The notes under the pieces: model-generated | Told to the model about the DNA's origin: nothing | The model's input: only the letters and a program-made list of their open reading frames with translations | The model's database searches: none | Assembly (NCBI RefSeq): GCF_016463645.1 | Contig: NZ_JAEMQX010000011.1 | Span: 1 to 57,935, forward strand | DNA length: 57,935 nt | Origin: Sphingopyxis sp. | GTDB lineage: Bacteria; Pseudomonadota; Alphaproteobacteria; Sphingomonadales; Sphingomonadaceae | Direction of reading: 5' to 3' | Made by a program: the position numbers and the translations under genes | Shown: positions 18,052 to 28,793 of the stretch, one piece after another | How positions within the stretch are numbered: position 1 is the stretch's first letter | Layout: every line of letters starts with the position of its first letter

Positions 18052-18074
18052 CGTGTCTGAAATCATAAGACACG
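18052..18074. promoter_or_regulatory. Putative operator upstream of the FabH-like gene
   Basis: A 23-bp dyad with perfect 7-bp arms CGTGTCT (18052-18058) and AGACACG (18068-18074) around an AT-rich 9-base centre, ending 11 bases before the ATG. The size and symmetry fit a TetR- or FadR-type dimeric repressor site that would block transcription or initiation of the ketosynthase gene. Confidence 0.5.
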
Positions 18075-18085
18075 CGAGCTCCACC

Positions 18086-19222
18086 ATGCCCTACGCACCG
18101 CAGCCGGTCATTTCCGCAACCGGCCTCTTCACCCCCGCCGAACGTATCTCCAACGACGAACTTGTCGCGAGTTTTAACAAGTATGTTGCGCTGCACAATA
18201 GAGAAAATGCCGAGGCCATCGCCGCGGGCGAAATTGCCGAACTGACTGAATCGAGCGTCGAATTCATCGAAAAAGCGAGCGGCATCGGGTCACGCTTCGT
18301 CGTCGACAAGGCGGGGATACTCGATCCCCGCCACATGGCGCCGCGCATCGCCGAGCGGAGCAACGATGAGTTGTCGATCCTCGCCGAAATCGGCGTCGCG
18401 GCGGCCAATGATGCGCTCTCACGCGCGGGCCGCGACGCGGCCGACGTCGATGCCGTGCTGTGCGCGGCGTCGAACATGCAGCGCCCCTATCCTGCGATGG
18501 CGGTCGAGATTCAGGACGCGCTCGGCATCGAAGGTTTCGGGTTCGATATGAATGTCGCCTGCTCGTCGGCGACCTTCGGCATCCAGACCGCTGCCGATTA
18601 TATCCGCGCGGGCCATGCGAAGAGCGTGCTCGTGGTGAACCCTGAAATCTGTTCAGGTCATTTGAACTGGCGCGATCGCGATAGTCATTTCATCTTCGGC
18701 GACGTCGCGACCGCCATCCTCGTCGAGGACAAGAGCATCGCGCCCGCGGGGCATTGGGACATCCTCGGCACCAAGCTGAAAACCCGGTTCAGCAACAACA
18801 TCCGCAACAATTTCGGCTTTTTGAATCGCGGTCACGGCGGGATCGACCAGTCGGGACCGAAGAGCGACAAGCTTTTCGTCCAGGAAGGCCGCAAGGTGTT
18901 CAAGGAGGTCGTGCCGATGGTCGCGAGCATGATCGTCGAGCAAATGGAAATACTGGGGCTCGAAGGGGCCGACATGCGGCGGCTGTGGCTGCACCAGGCG
19001 AACACCAACATGAACCGGTTGATCGCGCAAAGGGTGCTGGGCCATGAAGCAAACGAGAACGAGAGTCCAACGGTACTCGACACCTATGGCAACACGTCGA
19101 GCGCGGGGTCGATCATCGCCTTCCACCTAAATCATGAGGATATGGCCGCGGGCGATACCGGGCTGATCTGTTCTTTCGGCGCGGGCTATTCGGCGGGAAC
19201 GGTGTTCGTTCGCAAGACTTGA
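18086..19222 (+). CDS. FabH-like beta-ketoacyl-ACP synthase III
   Basis: A 378-residue thiolase-fold ketosynthase of the FabH type. The active-site Cys is in NVACSSATFG, the His in LHQANTNMN and the Asn in DTYGNTSSAGS, giving the C-H-N triad of KAS III. FabH normally condenses acetyl-CoA with malonyl-ACP. This longer subtype (about 370 residues against ~320 for housekeeping FabH) may use other acyl-CoA primers. The start MPYAPQPVISATGLFTP matches the family. Longer in-frame starts would place the palindrome at 18052 inside the gene. It stands alone, controlled by its own putative operator. Confidence 0.9.
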   Translation: MPYAPQPVISATGLFTPAERISNDELVASFNKYVALHNRENAEAIAAGEIAELTESSVEFIEKASGIGSRFVVDKAGILDPRHMAPRIAERSNDELSILAEIGVAAANDALSRAGRDAADVDAVLCAASNMQRPYPAMAVEIQDALGIEGFGFDMNVACSSATFGIQTAADYIRAGHAKSVLVVNPEICSGHLNWRDRDSHFIFGDVATAILVEDKSIAPAGHWDILGTKLKTRFSNNIRNNFGFLNRGHGGIDQSGPKSDKLFVQEGRKVFKEVVPMVASMIVEQMEILGLEGADMRRLWLHQANTNMNRLIAQRVLGHEANENESPTVLDTYGNTSSAGSIIAFHLNHEDMAAGDTGLICSFGAGYSAGTVFVRKT

Positions 19223-19223
19223 C

Positions 19224-19286
19224 CGTCGCCCCTGCGAAGGCGGCGTCCTCCGGAGAGCTCCAGACGCCCCCTTCGCGGGAACGACG
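19224..19286. repeat. Inverted REP-like pair between convergent genes
   Basis: Segments 19224-19245 and 19265-19286 are inverted copies with about 18 of 22 positions matching, of the TTCCCGCGAAGG-type repeat common in alphaproteobacterial intergenic DNA. The pair sits between the convergent FabH-like and chaA-like genes, where it could act as a bidirectional transcription stop. Confidence 0.5.
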
Positions 19287-19293
19287 AGCCCAT

Positions 19294-20376
19294 TTACGGC
19301 ACGAAAGTCGTGAACAGGTAGATCGCGAACAGCATCAGGTGGATCACGCCCTGCAACACGGTCGTGCGGCCATTCGCCAGCGTCTGCGACGCGACGATCA
19401 GCGACAGGAACAGCAGCACTGCCGACTTTGCATCGAGCCCGAGGCTGATCGGCATGTCGGTCATGATCGAAAGGATCGCCACTGCGGGAATGGTCAAGCC
19501 AATGGTCGCGAGCGCCGATCCGAGCGCGAGGTTGAGGCTCGTCTGGAGGCGGTCGGCTTTCGCCGCGCGCACCGCCGCGAGCCCTTCCGGTGCAAGAATG
19601 AGCGCGGCGATCAGCACGCCGAGAACCGCAGGCGGTGCGCCCCAGTCGGCGAGCAGCGCGCCCATGATCGGCGACAGGTTCTTTGCGAGCAGCACGACGG
19701 CGAACAGGCTCGCGAGCAATAGCGCGCCCGAAATCGCCGTACGCCGGACGCTCGGCGGCGCGGCGTGTGTGTCGGGTTCATCATGCGCTTCGCCTTCGGG
19801 TAGAAAATAATCGCGATGGCGAACCGTCTGGACGAGCGCGAAGGTCGCATAAAGGATGAGCGACACGGCCGCAACGAAGCCGAGCTGCGTCGCGGAATAG
19901 AAGGGCCCTGGCACGCTCGACGTGAAATTGGGCAACACGAGCGTCACGACGGTGAGCACGGTCAGCGTCGCGAGCGCCGCGCCGATACCGGTACGCTGGA
20001 AGCGCTGTTCGTGATGGCGGATCGCGCCGCTGAGCAAGCAAAGGCCCATCAGCAGGTTGAGGATCACCATCACCGCCGCGAACACCGTATCGCGCGCGAG
20101 CGTCAGCGCCTTTTCGGGTTCGGCCTGCATCAGCGTCAGGATCAGTCCGACCTCGATCACCGTCACCGCGAGCGCGAGGATCAGCGTGCCGAAGGGCTCG
20201 CCGACGCGGTGTGCGATAACCTCGGCATGGTGAACCGCCGCGACGACTGCGCCCGCGAGGATGAATGCGACGATCCAGGGGTTGAGCGGCATCGCGAAGC
20301 TCGCGAGTGCGGCAAGAAAGCCGAGGATCGGAAATAGGTCGTTGGTGCGGTCGGCGAGGCGGAGTTTCGAGGTCAT
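19294..20376 (-). CDS. chaA: Calcium/proton antiporter (CaCA family, ChaA-like)
   Basis: A 360-residue inner-membrane antiporter with about 11 predicted helices in two homologous halves. The first repeat has HHAEVIAHRVGEPFGTLILALAVTVIEVGLIL and the second APEGLAAVRAAKADRLQTSLNLALGSALATIGLTIP. Both carry the acidic residues and Gly/Ser pattern of the cation site. A cytoplasmic loop (PEGEAHDEPDTHAAP) separates them. It exports Ca2+, and possibly Na+/K+, in exchange for protons. The ATG at 20376 is preferred over an upstream in-frame start at 20403. Confidence 0.88.
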   Translation of the reverse strand: MTSKLRLADRTNDLFPILGFLAALASFAMPLNPWIVAFILAGAVVAAVHHAEVIAHRVGEPFGTLILALAVTVIEVGLILTLMQAEPEKALTLARDTVFAAVMVILNLLMGLCLLSGAIRHHEQRFQRTGIGAALATLTVLTVVTLVLPNFTSSVPGPFYSATQLGFVAAVSLILYATFALVQTVRHRDYFLPEGEAHDEPDTHAAPPSVRRTAISGALLLASLFAVVLLAKNLSPIMGALLADWGAPPAVLGVLIAALILAPEGLAAVRAAKADRLQTSLNLALGSALATIGLTIPAVAILSIMTDMPISLGLDAKSAVLLFLSLIVASQTLANGRTTVLQGVIHLMLFAIYLFTTFVP

Positions 20377-20426
20377 GGTGGCTCTATTGCAGCCACTTTC
20401 CAACCTGACTACCCCTTGGGGCGTAA

Positions 20427-21191
20427 TTAATGTGCGCGGACGGGCAATCCGGCGGCCGCAAGCCGCGCATGGGCTTCGGCGATCGTCGCTTCGCCGAAAT
20501 GGAAAATGCTGGCGGCGAGCACCGCACTTGCGCCGCCTTCAACGACGCCGGCGACGAGGTGGTCCAGATTGCCGACGCCGCCCGAAGCGATGACGGGCAC
20601 GCTGACCGCATCAGCGATCGCGCGGATCAGCGCGAGATCGTAGCCGTCCTTGGTGCCGTCGCGATCCATCGAGGTGACGAGCAGTTCGCCCGCGCCAAGC
20701 TCGGCAAGGCGGATGGCATGTTCGAGCGCATCGATCCCGGTGGGCTTGCGCCCCCCGTGGGTGAAGATTTCCCAGCACCCGTCCTCGACCCGGCGCGCGT
20801 CGATGCTGCCGACCGCGCACTGGCTGCCGAAGCGGTTGGCGATGTCGGCGACGAGTTCGGGCCGCGCGACCGCCGCGCTGTTCACCGCGACCTTGTCGGC
20901 GCCGGCGAGCAGCAGCGCGCGCGCATCCGCAGCGCTGCGCACCCCGCCGCCGACGGTGAGCGGCATGAAACATACCTCGGCGGTGCGGGCGACCATATCG
21001 AGCAGCGTGCCGCGCCCCTGATGGCTAGCCGAAATGTCGAGGAAGCAAAGCTCGTCGGCCCCCGCAGCGTCATAGGCGCGCGCGGCCTCGACGGGATCAC
21101 CCGCGTCGCGCAGATCGACGAAATTGACGCCCTTGACGACGCGCCCGTCGGCGACGTCGAGACAGGGGATGACGCGGACGCGGACGGTCAC
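20427..21191 (-). CDS. hisF: Imidazole glycerol phosphate synthase, cyclase subunit HisF
   Basis: A 254-residue (beta/alpha)8 enzyme that closes the imidazole ring using ammonia from HisH, giving IGP and AICAR. Catalytic Asp11 is in [16 protein letters not shown] and the second catalytic Asp in GSIDARRV. The phosphate loops are VGGGVRS and IASGGVGN. It starts with GTG and overlaps hisA by 4 bases. It is the last gene of the hisBHAF operon, and no hisE or hisI follows. Confidence 0.97.
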   Translation of the reverse strand: MTVRVRVIPCLDVADGRVVKGVNFVDLRDAGDPVEAARAYDAAGADELCFLDISASHQGRGTLLDMVARTAEVCFMPLTVGGGVRSAADARALLLAGADKVAVNSAAVARPELVADIANRFGSQCAVGSIDARRVEDGCWEIFTHGGRKPTGIDALEHAIRLAELGAGELLVTSMDRDGTKDGYDLALIRAIADAVSVPVIASGGVGNLDHLVAGVVEGGASAVLAASIFHFGEATIAEAHARLAAAGLPVRAH

Positions 21192-21922
21192 GCCGCCCCC
21201 GCCGCGATCGCTTCCGCCAGATCGAGCCGGCCGTCGTACAGCGCGCGCCCGGTAATCACGCCCTCGATCCCGTTCGCGACATGCGGACGCAGCGCATGGA
21301 TATCGCCGATATCGGCAACCCCGCCGCTCGCGATCACCGGAATGGCGACCGCCTGCGCCAGCGCAACCGTCGCCTCGACATTACAGCCCTTGAGCAGGCC
21401 GTCGCGGCCGACGTCGGTGAACAGCAGCGCGGCGACGCCGGCATCCTCGAAACGGCGGGCGAGATCCTCGACGCGGACGTCGGAGACATCGGCCCAGCCC
21501 TCGGTCGCGACCATGCCGCCCTTCGCATCGACGCCGACGACGATGCGACCCGGAAGGTCGCGCGCGGAGGACTTCACGAATTCGGGGTCTTTCAGTGCCG
21601 CGGTGCCGATGATCACGCGTTCGACCCCGAGCGCGAGCCAGCGATCGAGGCCCGCACGGTCGCGGATGCCGCCACCGACCTGCACCTTGCCCGGAAAGGC
21701 AGCGATAATGCTCTCGACCGCCGCACCGTTGACGCTCGCGCCCGCAAAAGCGCCATCAAGGTCGACGACGTGCAGGTGCGATGCGCCGGCCTCGGCAAAC
21801 AGCCGAGCCTGCGCCGCCGGATCGTCGCCATAGACGGTCGCGCGCGCCATATCGCCCTCGGCGAGCCGCACCACCTGCCCGCCCTTGAGGTCGATTGCGG
21901 GAAAGATGGTCAGGGTCGCCAC
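21188..21922 (-). CDS. hisA: Phosphoribosylformimino-5-aminoimidazole carboxamide ribotide isomerase HisA
   Basis: A 244-residue (beta/alpha)8 isomerase acting just before HisF/HisH in histidine synthesis. It shows the catalytic Asp in [32 protein letters not shown] and a second Asp in TDVGRDG. The start is GTG at 21922 and overlaps the 3' end of hisH by 13 bases. HisA and HisF are recognisable paralogues lying side by side. Confidence 0.97.
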   Translation of the reverse strand: MATLTIFPAIDLKGGQVVRLAEGDMARATVYGDDPAAQARLFAEAGASHLHVVDLDGAFAGASVNGAAVESIIAAFPGKVQVGGGIRDRAGLDRWLALGVERVIIGTAALKDPEFVKSSARDLPGRIVVGVDAKGGMVATEGWADVSDVRVEDLARRFEDAGVAALLFTDVGRDGLLKGCNVEATVALAQAVAIPVIASGGVADIGDIHALRPHVANGIEGVITGRALYDGRLDLAEAIAAGAA

Positions 21923-22518
21923 TTCAGGAACCTTTCGAGGGTCGCAAGACCATAGGCCTGGCTTTTTTCGGGGTGGAACTGGACGCCGACGACATTGTCC
22001 TTCGCGACCGCAGCGGTGAATGTCGTTCCGTGACTGCTCGTGGCGGCAACATGAGCCGCATCGGCGAAATGATAGCCGTGGAGATAATAGGCCTCGCCCG
22101 CCGCGATTACCGGATGCGCGAAGGCCGGAACGACGTCGTTCCAGCCCATGTGCGGGATGCGCAGGCCGGGCGCCGGGTCGAACGCGCGCACCGTACCGCC
22201 GATCCAGCCGAGGCCCTTGTGCGCCCCATGCTCCTCGCCCGCATCGGCGAGCAACTGCATGCCGACGCAGACCCCGAGGAAGGGCGCACCCTCGCCGCGC
22301 ACGCGGCGATCCATGGCGCCCACCAGCCCGTCGATCGCAGAAAGCCCGTTCATGCAGGCTGCGAAGGCTCCGACGCCGGGCAGCACGATCCGGTCGGCCT
22401 GAGCGACGACACCGGGATCGGCGGTGACGGTGACATTGTCCGCACCCGCCGCTGCGAGCGCATTATGCACCGAGCGAAGATTGCCCGCGCCATAGTCGAT
22501 CAGGGCAATGACGCTCAT
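21910..22518 (-). CDS. hisH: Imidazole glycerol phosphate synthase, glutaminase subunit HisH
   Basis: A 202-residue class I glutamine amidotransferase that feeds ammonia to HisF. The nucleophile Cys is in [11 protein letters not shown] and the His/Glu of the triad in [10 protein letters not shown]. The N-terminal [14 protein letters not shown] is typical. It follows hisB after 8 bases and overlaps hisA, so the four proteins are made in a coupled fashion. Confidence 0.97.
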   Translation of the reverse strand: MSVIALIDYGAGNLRSVHNALAAAGADNVTVTADPGVVAQADRIVLPGVGAFAACMNGLSAIDGLVGAMDRRVRGEGAPFLGVCVGMQLLADAGEEHGAHKGLGWIGGTVRAFDPAPGLRIPHMGWNDVVPAFAHPVIAAGEAYYLHGYHFADAAHVAATSSHGTTFTAAVAKDNVVGVQFHPEKSQAYGLATLERFLKWRP

Positions 22519-22526
22519 CGGCTGTC

Positions 22527-23114
22527 CTAGAGAACGCCCTTGGTCGAGGGGATCGCATCGCCCTTGCGCGGATCGATCTCGACCGCCTGCCGCAAGGCGC
22601 GAGCGAGCGCCTTGTACATGCTCTCGGCGATGTGATGATTGTTCTCACCGTAGAGCATCTCGATGTGCAGCGTGATGCCCGCGGTCTGCGCGAAACTGTG
22701 GAACCAGTGCGGGAACATCTCGGTGTCCATCTCGCCGAGCCGCGGCTGCGAGAAGCAGGATTTGTAGACGCAGTGCGGGCGCCCCGAAATGTCGAGCACG
22801 CAGCGCGTCAGCGTCTCGTCCATCGGCGCATGCGCCTCGCCGTAGCGGGCGATGCCGCGCTTGTCCCCGAGCGCCTTCGCCACCGCCTCGCCGAGCGCGA
22901 GCGCCGAATCCTCGACCGTGTGGTGCTGGTCGATGTGGAGGTCGCCCTTCACCTGCATCGAAATGTCGATCAGCGAGTGGCGCGACAGCTGCTCGACCAT
23001 ATGGTCGAGAAAACCGATGCCGGTTGAGACAGAATAATCGCCCGTCCCGTCGAGATTGACGGTGATGGCGATATCCGTTTCCTTGGTCGTGCGCTGGACG
23101 GTGGCGGTTCGCAT
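22527..23114 (-). CDS. hisB: Imidazoleglycerol-phosphate dehydratase HisB
   Basis: A 195-residue monofunctional IGP dehydratase (no phosphatase domain), as usual in alphaproteobacteria. It contains the metal-binding motifs [30 protein letters not shown] and the repeat-related [19 protein letters not shown] with its His/Glu ligands to Mn2+. It is the first gene of hisBHAF and divergent from sspB across an 86-bp gap that must hold both promoters. Confidence 0.97.
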   Translation of the reverse strand: MRTATVQRTTKETDIAITVNLDGTGDYSVSTGIGFLDHMVEQLSRHSLIDISMQVKGDLHIDQHHTVEDSALALGEAVAKALGDKRGIARYGEAHAPMDETLTRCVLDISGRPHCVYKSCFSQPRLGEMDTEMFPHWFHSFAQTAGITLHIEMLYGENNHHIAESMYKALARALRQAVEIDPRKGDAIPSTKGVL

Positions 23115-23200
23115 GGCGCACGCCTTAGTGCCTCAGTTTCGCGTTGCAAGGCGATTCTCCCCCCTTGACCGGCGTGCGGTGCGCGTTCATCCCGTCGCGC

Positions 23201-23683
23201 ATGAATGATGACGTTCGCGACAGCCTGATTCCCTATGACGAAATCGTGCAGGATGCGCTGCGCGCCGTAGTCGGCCGCGTGCTGAGCCAGATCGAGGGTT
23301 ACGACAGCCTGCCCGGCGAACATCATTTCTATATCACCTTCAAGACACAGGCCCCCGGGGTCGATATTCCGGCGCATCTGATCGCCAAATTCCCTGACGA
23401 AATGACGATCGTGCTGCAGAACCGTTTCTGGGATCTCAGCGTCGAGGGCGATCATTTCAGCGTCGGCCTGTCATTCAACCAGACGCCGTCGATGCTGACG
23501 ATCCCCTATGCCGCGATCACCGCCTTCGTCGATCCGTCGGTCGATTTCGGGCTGCAATTCCAGGTCAGCGACGACGAGGCCGCGCAGCCCGAACCGCATG
23601 ACGAGGCCGACAACGACCGCCCCGAGGTAACGAGCGAGGACGGGTCGAACGTCGTGACGGTGGATTTCGGCAAGAAGCGCTAA
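23201..23683 (+). CDS. sspB: SspB-type ClpXP adaptor (alphaproteobacterial)
   Basis: A 160-residue adaptor that hands ssrA-tagged proteins to ClpXP. The folded domain (about residues 5-125) includes LIPYDEIVQDALRAVVGRVL, HHFYITFKTQAPGVDIPAHL and the Leu/Phe-rich FWDLSVEGDHFSVGLSFN. It is followed by an acidic flexible linker and the C-terminal NVVTVDFGKKR, the XB-like motif that docks on the ClpX zinc domain. The ATG at 23201 gives the usual N-terminus. The next gene begins 2 bases after the stop. Confidence 0.92.
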   Translation: MNDDVRDSLIPYDEIVQDALRAVVGRVLSQIEGYDSLPGEHHFYITFKTQAPGVDIPAHLIAKFPDEMTIVLQNRFWDLSVEGDHFSVGLSFNQTPSMLTIPYAAITAFVDPSVDFGLQFQVSDDEAAQPEPHDEADNDRPEVTSEDGSNVVTVDFGKKR

Positions 23684-23685
23684 AA

Positions 23686-23996
23686 GTGCCGGGCCCCGCC
23701 TGGCCTCCCAGCCGCTTCTGGCAATTCTGGGCTATCGCGGGGATGCTCGTCTTGACCGGTGCCTTCTGGTGGGGGGTCGAGGGCTATGCCTTGTTCCAGG
23801 GCAATTATGCGCGCGGACAGATTGGCGACGGGCTACTGCGCTTTAGTTTGCTGGTATTGACCCCCGCGCTGGTGTTGGTGTGGCTCATCGCCGGATGGCT
23901 GCGGCGGCGCGTCGGCGAAACGGGATATTGGCAGTTGCTCGGCCTCGTCGCGATAATCTGGGCCGGTGCGATTTTGGTGACAAGGATGCTGATGGC

Positions 23997-24000
<4 letters not shown>
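23686..24000 (+). CDS. Small three-helix membrane protein
   Basis: A 104-residue protein with three predicted membrane helices (about residues 12-30, 50-69 and 80-98) and a Trp-rich N-terminus. It begins with GTG two bases after sspB, and its stop overlaps the fumC start by 4 bases (ATGA), so it is co-translated with both. It has no recognised domain. The position is reproducible evidence for coding, but the function is unknown. Confidence 0.7.
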
Positions 24001-25421
<1,421 letters not shown>

Positions 25422-25436
25422 TGAGGGGAAGGAGAG

Positions 25437-25811
25437 ATGAAGATGATCGGTCGCATCGTAGGCGGCGTTCTCGGTAGCGCCATCGGACGCCAGAAAGGCA
25501 ATCATCCCGTCGCGGGCGCGGTCATCGGCGCGGGCACATTGTTCGCGGCGCGGCGTCTGTTCCCGCAGCGTTACGCTGTCCTCGCGGCGACGGTCGCGGC
25601 GGGCTATCTCACCAAAAAATGGGCCGAACGGTCGGAAGCGCGCAAGGCGGCACGGGAAGCGCACGCACTCGACCCCGCGCTAGCGAACGCGGGCGTCGTC
25701 GACACCTATGCCGGGACTGCCAATATTCTCCCCGACGGCCAGACAATGGGCGATGCACTGCCGCCCGCGATCCCGATCGAAGGAAACGGGCGAAGCAGCG
25801 CGCTGCACTGA
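25437..25811 (+). CDS. Glycine-zipper-like hypothetical protein
   Basis: A 124-residue protein with a Gly-rich N-terminal segment (GRIVGGVLGSAIGRQKGN ... VAGAVIGAGTLFAARRLF, residues ~5-42) resembling a glycine zipper. A short hydrophobic helix and a basic amphipathic region (KKWAERSEARKAAREAH) follow, then an unstructured tail. A good AAGGAGA site precedes the ATG. It probably associates with membranes. The function is unknown. It follows fumC by 15 bases and may be co-transcribed. Confidence 0.65.
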   Translation: MKMIGRIVGGVLGSAIGRQKGNHPVAGAVIGAGTLFAARRLFPQRYAVLAATVAAGYLTKKWAERSEARKAAREAHALDPALANAGVVDTYAGTANILPDGQTMGDALPPAIPIEGNGRSSALH

Positions 25812-25867
25812 CCCGGCTTTCGCCGGATTAACCTCCTCCTCACCATGATCCGCTATCGAGGCGGGCC

Positions 25868-26260
25868 ATGACCTTCAATCCGCCGGGATTTCGAACCTTC
25901 ATCATGCTCGTCTTCGGCTTCGGGCTGAAGTCGCTCAGCAACATACTGGAACGCGCCAGCGACCTCGCCGGCGACCCGGGCACGCGACTCTTCAACCATG
26001 TATCGGCGCTGGTTGTGCTGGTCGCCGCCGGCGCCTGTTTCGTCTGGGCGCTGAAACTGATGTTCTTCGACAGGCCGCGCACGCCAAATGAGCCGCAGGT
26101 CGGACCCGAAGCGGCGCCGCAGCATGTCGACATCCATCCTGCCGAGGCAAGCTTCGATCCCGATGCCGCGCTCGCCCGCTATATGAGCAACCGGACAGGC
26201 ACCGACCTCGGGGACGTGTCTCCGACCAAGCCCGGAAGCTTCGGCCGCAAGGGTCTGTAA
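25868..26260 (+). CDS. Hypothetical protein with one or two membrane helices
   Basis: A 130-residue protein with hydrophobic stretches at about residues 8-24 and 44-66 (VSALVVLVAAGACFVWALKLMFF). A soluble C-terminal half contains HVDIHPAEASFDPDAALARYM and a basic end GSFGRKGL. The motif pattern suggests a conserved sphingomonad inner-membrane protein with a cytoplasmic tail. No family is recognised. It converges on the DUF2585 gene. Confidence 0.65.
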   Translation: MTFNPPGFRTFIMLVFGFGLKSLSNILERASDLAGDPGTRLFNHVSALVVLVAAGACFVWALKLMFFDRPRTPNEPQVGPEAAPQHVDIHPAEASFDPDAALARYMSNRTGTDLGDVSPTKPGSFGRKGL

Positions 26261-26274
26261 CGGGCCCGACGGCG

Positions 26275-26841
26275 TTATGGCCTCGCCTGCCACTCCCTGA
26301 TCGCCTCGACCGGCGAGACCAGCATCAGCACGTTGAGCGTGAGATTGTCGCGGATCGTCCAGAGCGTGAACAGCTCGAAGACGATCGCAAGAGCGACCGT
26401 CACCCACCAGCGCATCCGGCTCGCGGCGACGAAGCCAAGCACCATGAACAGCGTGTCGCTCACCGAATTGAGCACCGAATCGCCCGAATAGCCGAACGCC
26501 ATCGTTACCTCGCGATAGCGATCGATGATCATCGGCGAGTTTTCGAGGATTTCCCATGCGCCCTCGACGCCGATCGCGATCGCGAGCGGCACCCAGAGTG
26601 GCCGGTCGGGCATGATCCAGCGCAGCACGCCATAGAAGATGAAGCCGTGGATGACATGGCTGAAGCTGTACCAGTCCGAAATCTGCTGGCTGTTCTGATT
26701 CGACTCGACGGTGCCATGCCACAGGCTGATCGTCCCGCACGGGCAGATCGGCGGGCGCCCCATGACGAGCAATATGACAGCAAGAAGCGCGACGAGCCCT
26801 GCCGCGACAAGCCAGCCCGTCCTTGAAATCCTCCCGACCAT
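26275..26841 (-). CDS. DUF2585 family membrane protein
   Basis: A 188-residue polytopic membrane protein of the alphaproteobacterial DUF2585/UPF0314 family. It shows the typical GRPPICPCGTISLWHG after the first helix, QISDWYSFSHVIHGFIFYGVL, GVEGAWEILENSP and DRYR ... GYSGDSVLNSVSD. These conserved Cys, His, Glu and Asp residues look like a metal or active site in the membrane, but the activity is unknown. The ATG at 26841 has an AGAAGGG site upstream. It diverges from gmk. Confidence 0.88.
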   Translation of the reverse strand: MVGRISRTGWLVAAGLVALLAVILLVMGRPPICPCGTISLWHGTVESNQNSQQISDWYSFSHVIHGFIFYGVLRWIMPDRPLWVPLAIAIGVEGAWEILENSPMIIDRYREVTMAFGYSGDSVLNSVSDTLFMVLGFVAASRMRWWVTVALAIVFELFTLWTIRDNLTLNVLMLVSPVEAIREWQARP

Positions 26842-26890
26842 CGTCACCCTTCTCGCTTGACCGGCGTGTCCGCTCGCGCAATTAGCGCCC

Positions 26891-27553
26891 ATGGCTGAAA
26901 GCGTCCACCTGAACCGCCGCGGCGTGTTGTTCGTCCTCTCCTCGCCTTCGGGCGCCGGCAAGACCACCATCTCGCGCATGATGCTCGAGGCCGACAAGGA
27001 TATCGCGCTCTCGATCTCCGCGACGACGCGTCCGCCGCGGCCTGGTGAAATCGATGGCGTCCATTATCATTTCGTCGACACCGAAAACTTCAAGAAGATG
27101 GCCGCCGACGGCGAATTTCTCGAATGGGCGCATGTCTTCGGCCATCGCTACGGCACGCCCCGCGCACCGGTCGAGGACCTGCTCGCCGCGGGCAAGGACG
27201 TCCTCTTCGACATCGATTGGCAGGGGGCGCAGCAGCTCTATCAGGAAGCGGGCCCCGACGTCGTGCGCGTCTTCGTCCTGCCGCCGACGATGGAGGAACT
27301 GGAGCGTCGCCTGCGCAGCCGCAACACTGACAGCGACGAGGTGATCGCCGCGCGAATGGAGCGCGCCGCGAACGAGATCAGCCACTGGGACGGTTACGAC
27401 TATGTGCTGATCAACGACAATGTCGAAGGCTGCTTCGACGAGGTGCGCGCGATCCTGCGCGCCGAGCGGCTGAAGCGCCGCCGCCAGATCGGCCTGATCG
27501 GCTTCGCGCGCGATTTGATCCGCGCCGTTCCCGACGCCGACAAGAAGCTTTAG
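26891..27553 (+). CDS. gmk: Guanylate kinase
   Basis: A 220-residue kinase converting GMP and ATP to GDP and ADP. The P-loop is SSPSGAGKTTISR. The GMP-binding elements are SATTRPPRPGEIDGVHYHF and EFLEWAHVFGHRYGTP, followed by DVLFDIDWQGAQQL and the lid region. The length is typical. Its 3' end overlaps the convergent thioesterase gene by 4 bases. Confidence 0.97.
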   Translation: MAESVHLNRRGVLFVLSSPSGAGKTTISRMMLEADKDIALSISATTRPPRPGEIDGVHYHFVDTENFKKMAADGEFLEWAHVFGHRYGTPRAPVEDLLAAGKDVLFDIDWQGAQQLYQEAGPDVVRVFVLPPTMEELERRLRSRNTDSDEVIAARMERAANEISHWDGYDYVLINDNVEGCFDEVRAILRAERLKRRRQIGLIGFARDLIRAVPDADKKL

Positions 27554-27987
27554 GCAGGCTTCGCCAGACTGGCTTCCAACTCTGCGACCATCTCGGCCCG
27601 TAGCGGTTTCGCCTGCCCGTCGGTGCGGCACACGACGACCGTATCACAGGTCGCGATCGCCCGGCCGTTCTGGAACATCGCCTGCACGATCGTCCAGCTC
27701 GAAGTGCCGAGGCGGCCGATGCCTGTCGCGATCTGCACGGGGTCGGGAAAATTGCCCTCGGCGAGATAGTTGATCTCGACCGCCGCGACCATTGTCCGTT
27801 CGTTTGCGGGGCGTTCGTCGAGCGGACGCACCTGCCGGTTCAAAAGTACGCGGCCGCTCTCGAACAGCGCGGCAAAGGCCACATTGTTGAGATGGCCATT
27901 GATGTCCATGTCCTGGAAGCGCGTCTGCAAGTCGATACAGACGGGGTAGCTGGCGGCGTCGAGCCGCCAGCTTTCCGGTTTCGGCAT
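27550..27987 (-). CDS. Hot-dog-fold acyl-CoA thioesterase
   Basis: A 145-residue 4HBT/YbgC-type thioesterase. The motif TRFQDMDINGHLNNVAFAALFESGR contains the catalytic Asp and the HLNN of the family. The remainder forms the hot-dog strands (MVAAVEINYLAEGNFPDPV, SSWTIVQAMF). It hydrolyses a CoA thioester. As the last gene of the beta-oxidation-type operon, starting 1 base after the SDR stop, it probably releases CoA from an end product or dead-end intermediate. Confidence 0.87.
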   Translation of the reverse strand: MPKPESWRLDAASYPVCIDLQTRFQDMDINGHLNNVAFAALFESGRVLLNRQVRPLDERPANERTMVAAVEINYLAEGNFPDPVQIATGIGRLGTSSWTIVQAMFQNGRAIATCDTVVVCRTDGQAKPLRAEMVAELEASLAKPA

Positions 27988-27988
27988 G

Positions 27989-28771
27989 TCAGCGCGGCGC
28001 CATGCGGATGCCGCCGTCGAGACGCACGTCCTCGCCGTTGAAATAGCCATTCTCGATCATCGCGAGCGCGAGTGCGGCATATTCGGGCGGGTTGCCCAGG
28101 CGCTTCGGGTTGAGCACCGAGGCGCCCAATGCATCGCGTACATTCTGCGGCGCGCCCGCGAGCAGCGGGGTATCGAAGATGCCGGGCAGGATCGTGTTGA
28201 CGCGGATATTTTCGCTCGCAAGGTCGCGCGCGATGGGAAGGGTCATCCCGACGACGCCGCCCTTCGACGCCGAATAGGCCGCCTGACCGATCTGACCGTC
28301 CTCGGCCGCGACGCTTGCGGTGTTGACGATCGCGCCACGTTCGCCGTCTTCCATCGGGTCGAGGCTCAGCATGCCCGCCGCCGACTTGGCGATGCAGCGA
28401 AAGGTACCGACGAGGTTGATCTGGATGATCCAGTTGAAGGCATCGAGCGGGAAATGTTTGATGCTGCCATCTTCCTTCGAGCGGCTAGCGGTCTTGATCG
28501 CGTTGCCGGTGCCCGCGCAATTGACGAGGATACGCTCCTGCCCGATCGCTTCGCGTGACTTGGCGAAGGCGGCATCAACCGACGCGTCGTCGGTGACGTT
28601 GCATTCGCAGAAGACGCCGCCGATCTCGGCCGCGAGCGTTTTGCCCTTTTCTTCCTGCAGGTCGAAGATCGCAACCTTGACACCCTTGGCGGCAAGCGCA
28701 CGCGCGGTGGCGGCGCCAAGGCCCGAAGCGCCGCCGGTGACGACGGCGGATACGGTAGAATCGAGTTTCAT
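27989..28771 (-). CDS. SDR family 3-hydroxyacyl-CoA dehydrogenase-like protein
   Basis: A 260-residue short-chain dehydrogenase of the HSD17B10 / 3-hydroxyacyl-CoA dehydrogenase type. It has the cofactor loop VTGGASGLGAATA, an acidic residue after strand 2 (IFDLQEEKG) favouring NAD, a Ser in NTASVAAEDG and the catalytic YSASKGG. GGAGAG precedes the ATG at 28771. It sits between thiolase and thioesterase genes and would supply the third step of beta-oxidation. Confidence 0.88.
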   Translation of the reverse strand: MKLDSTVSAVVTGGASGLGAATARALAAKGVKVAIFDLQEEKGKTLAAEIGGVFCECNVTDDASVDAAFAKSREAIGQERILVNCAGTGNAIKTASRSKEDGSIKHFPLDAFNWIIQINLVGTFRCIAKSAAGMLSLDPMEDGERGAIVNTASVAAEDGQIGQAAYSASKGGVVGMTLPIARDLASENIRVNTILPGIFDTPLLAGAPQNVRDALGASVLNPKRLGNPPEYAALALAMIENGYFNGEDVRLDGGIRMAPR

Positions 28772-28793
28772 TTTTCTCTCCTGATTGGAATTC

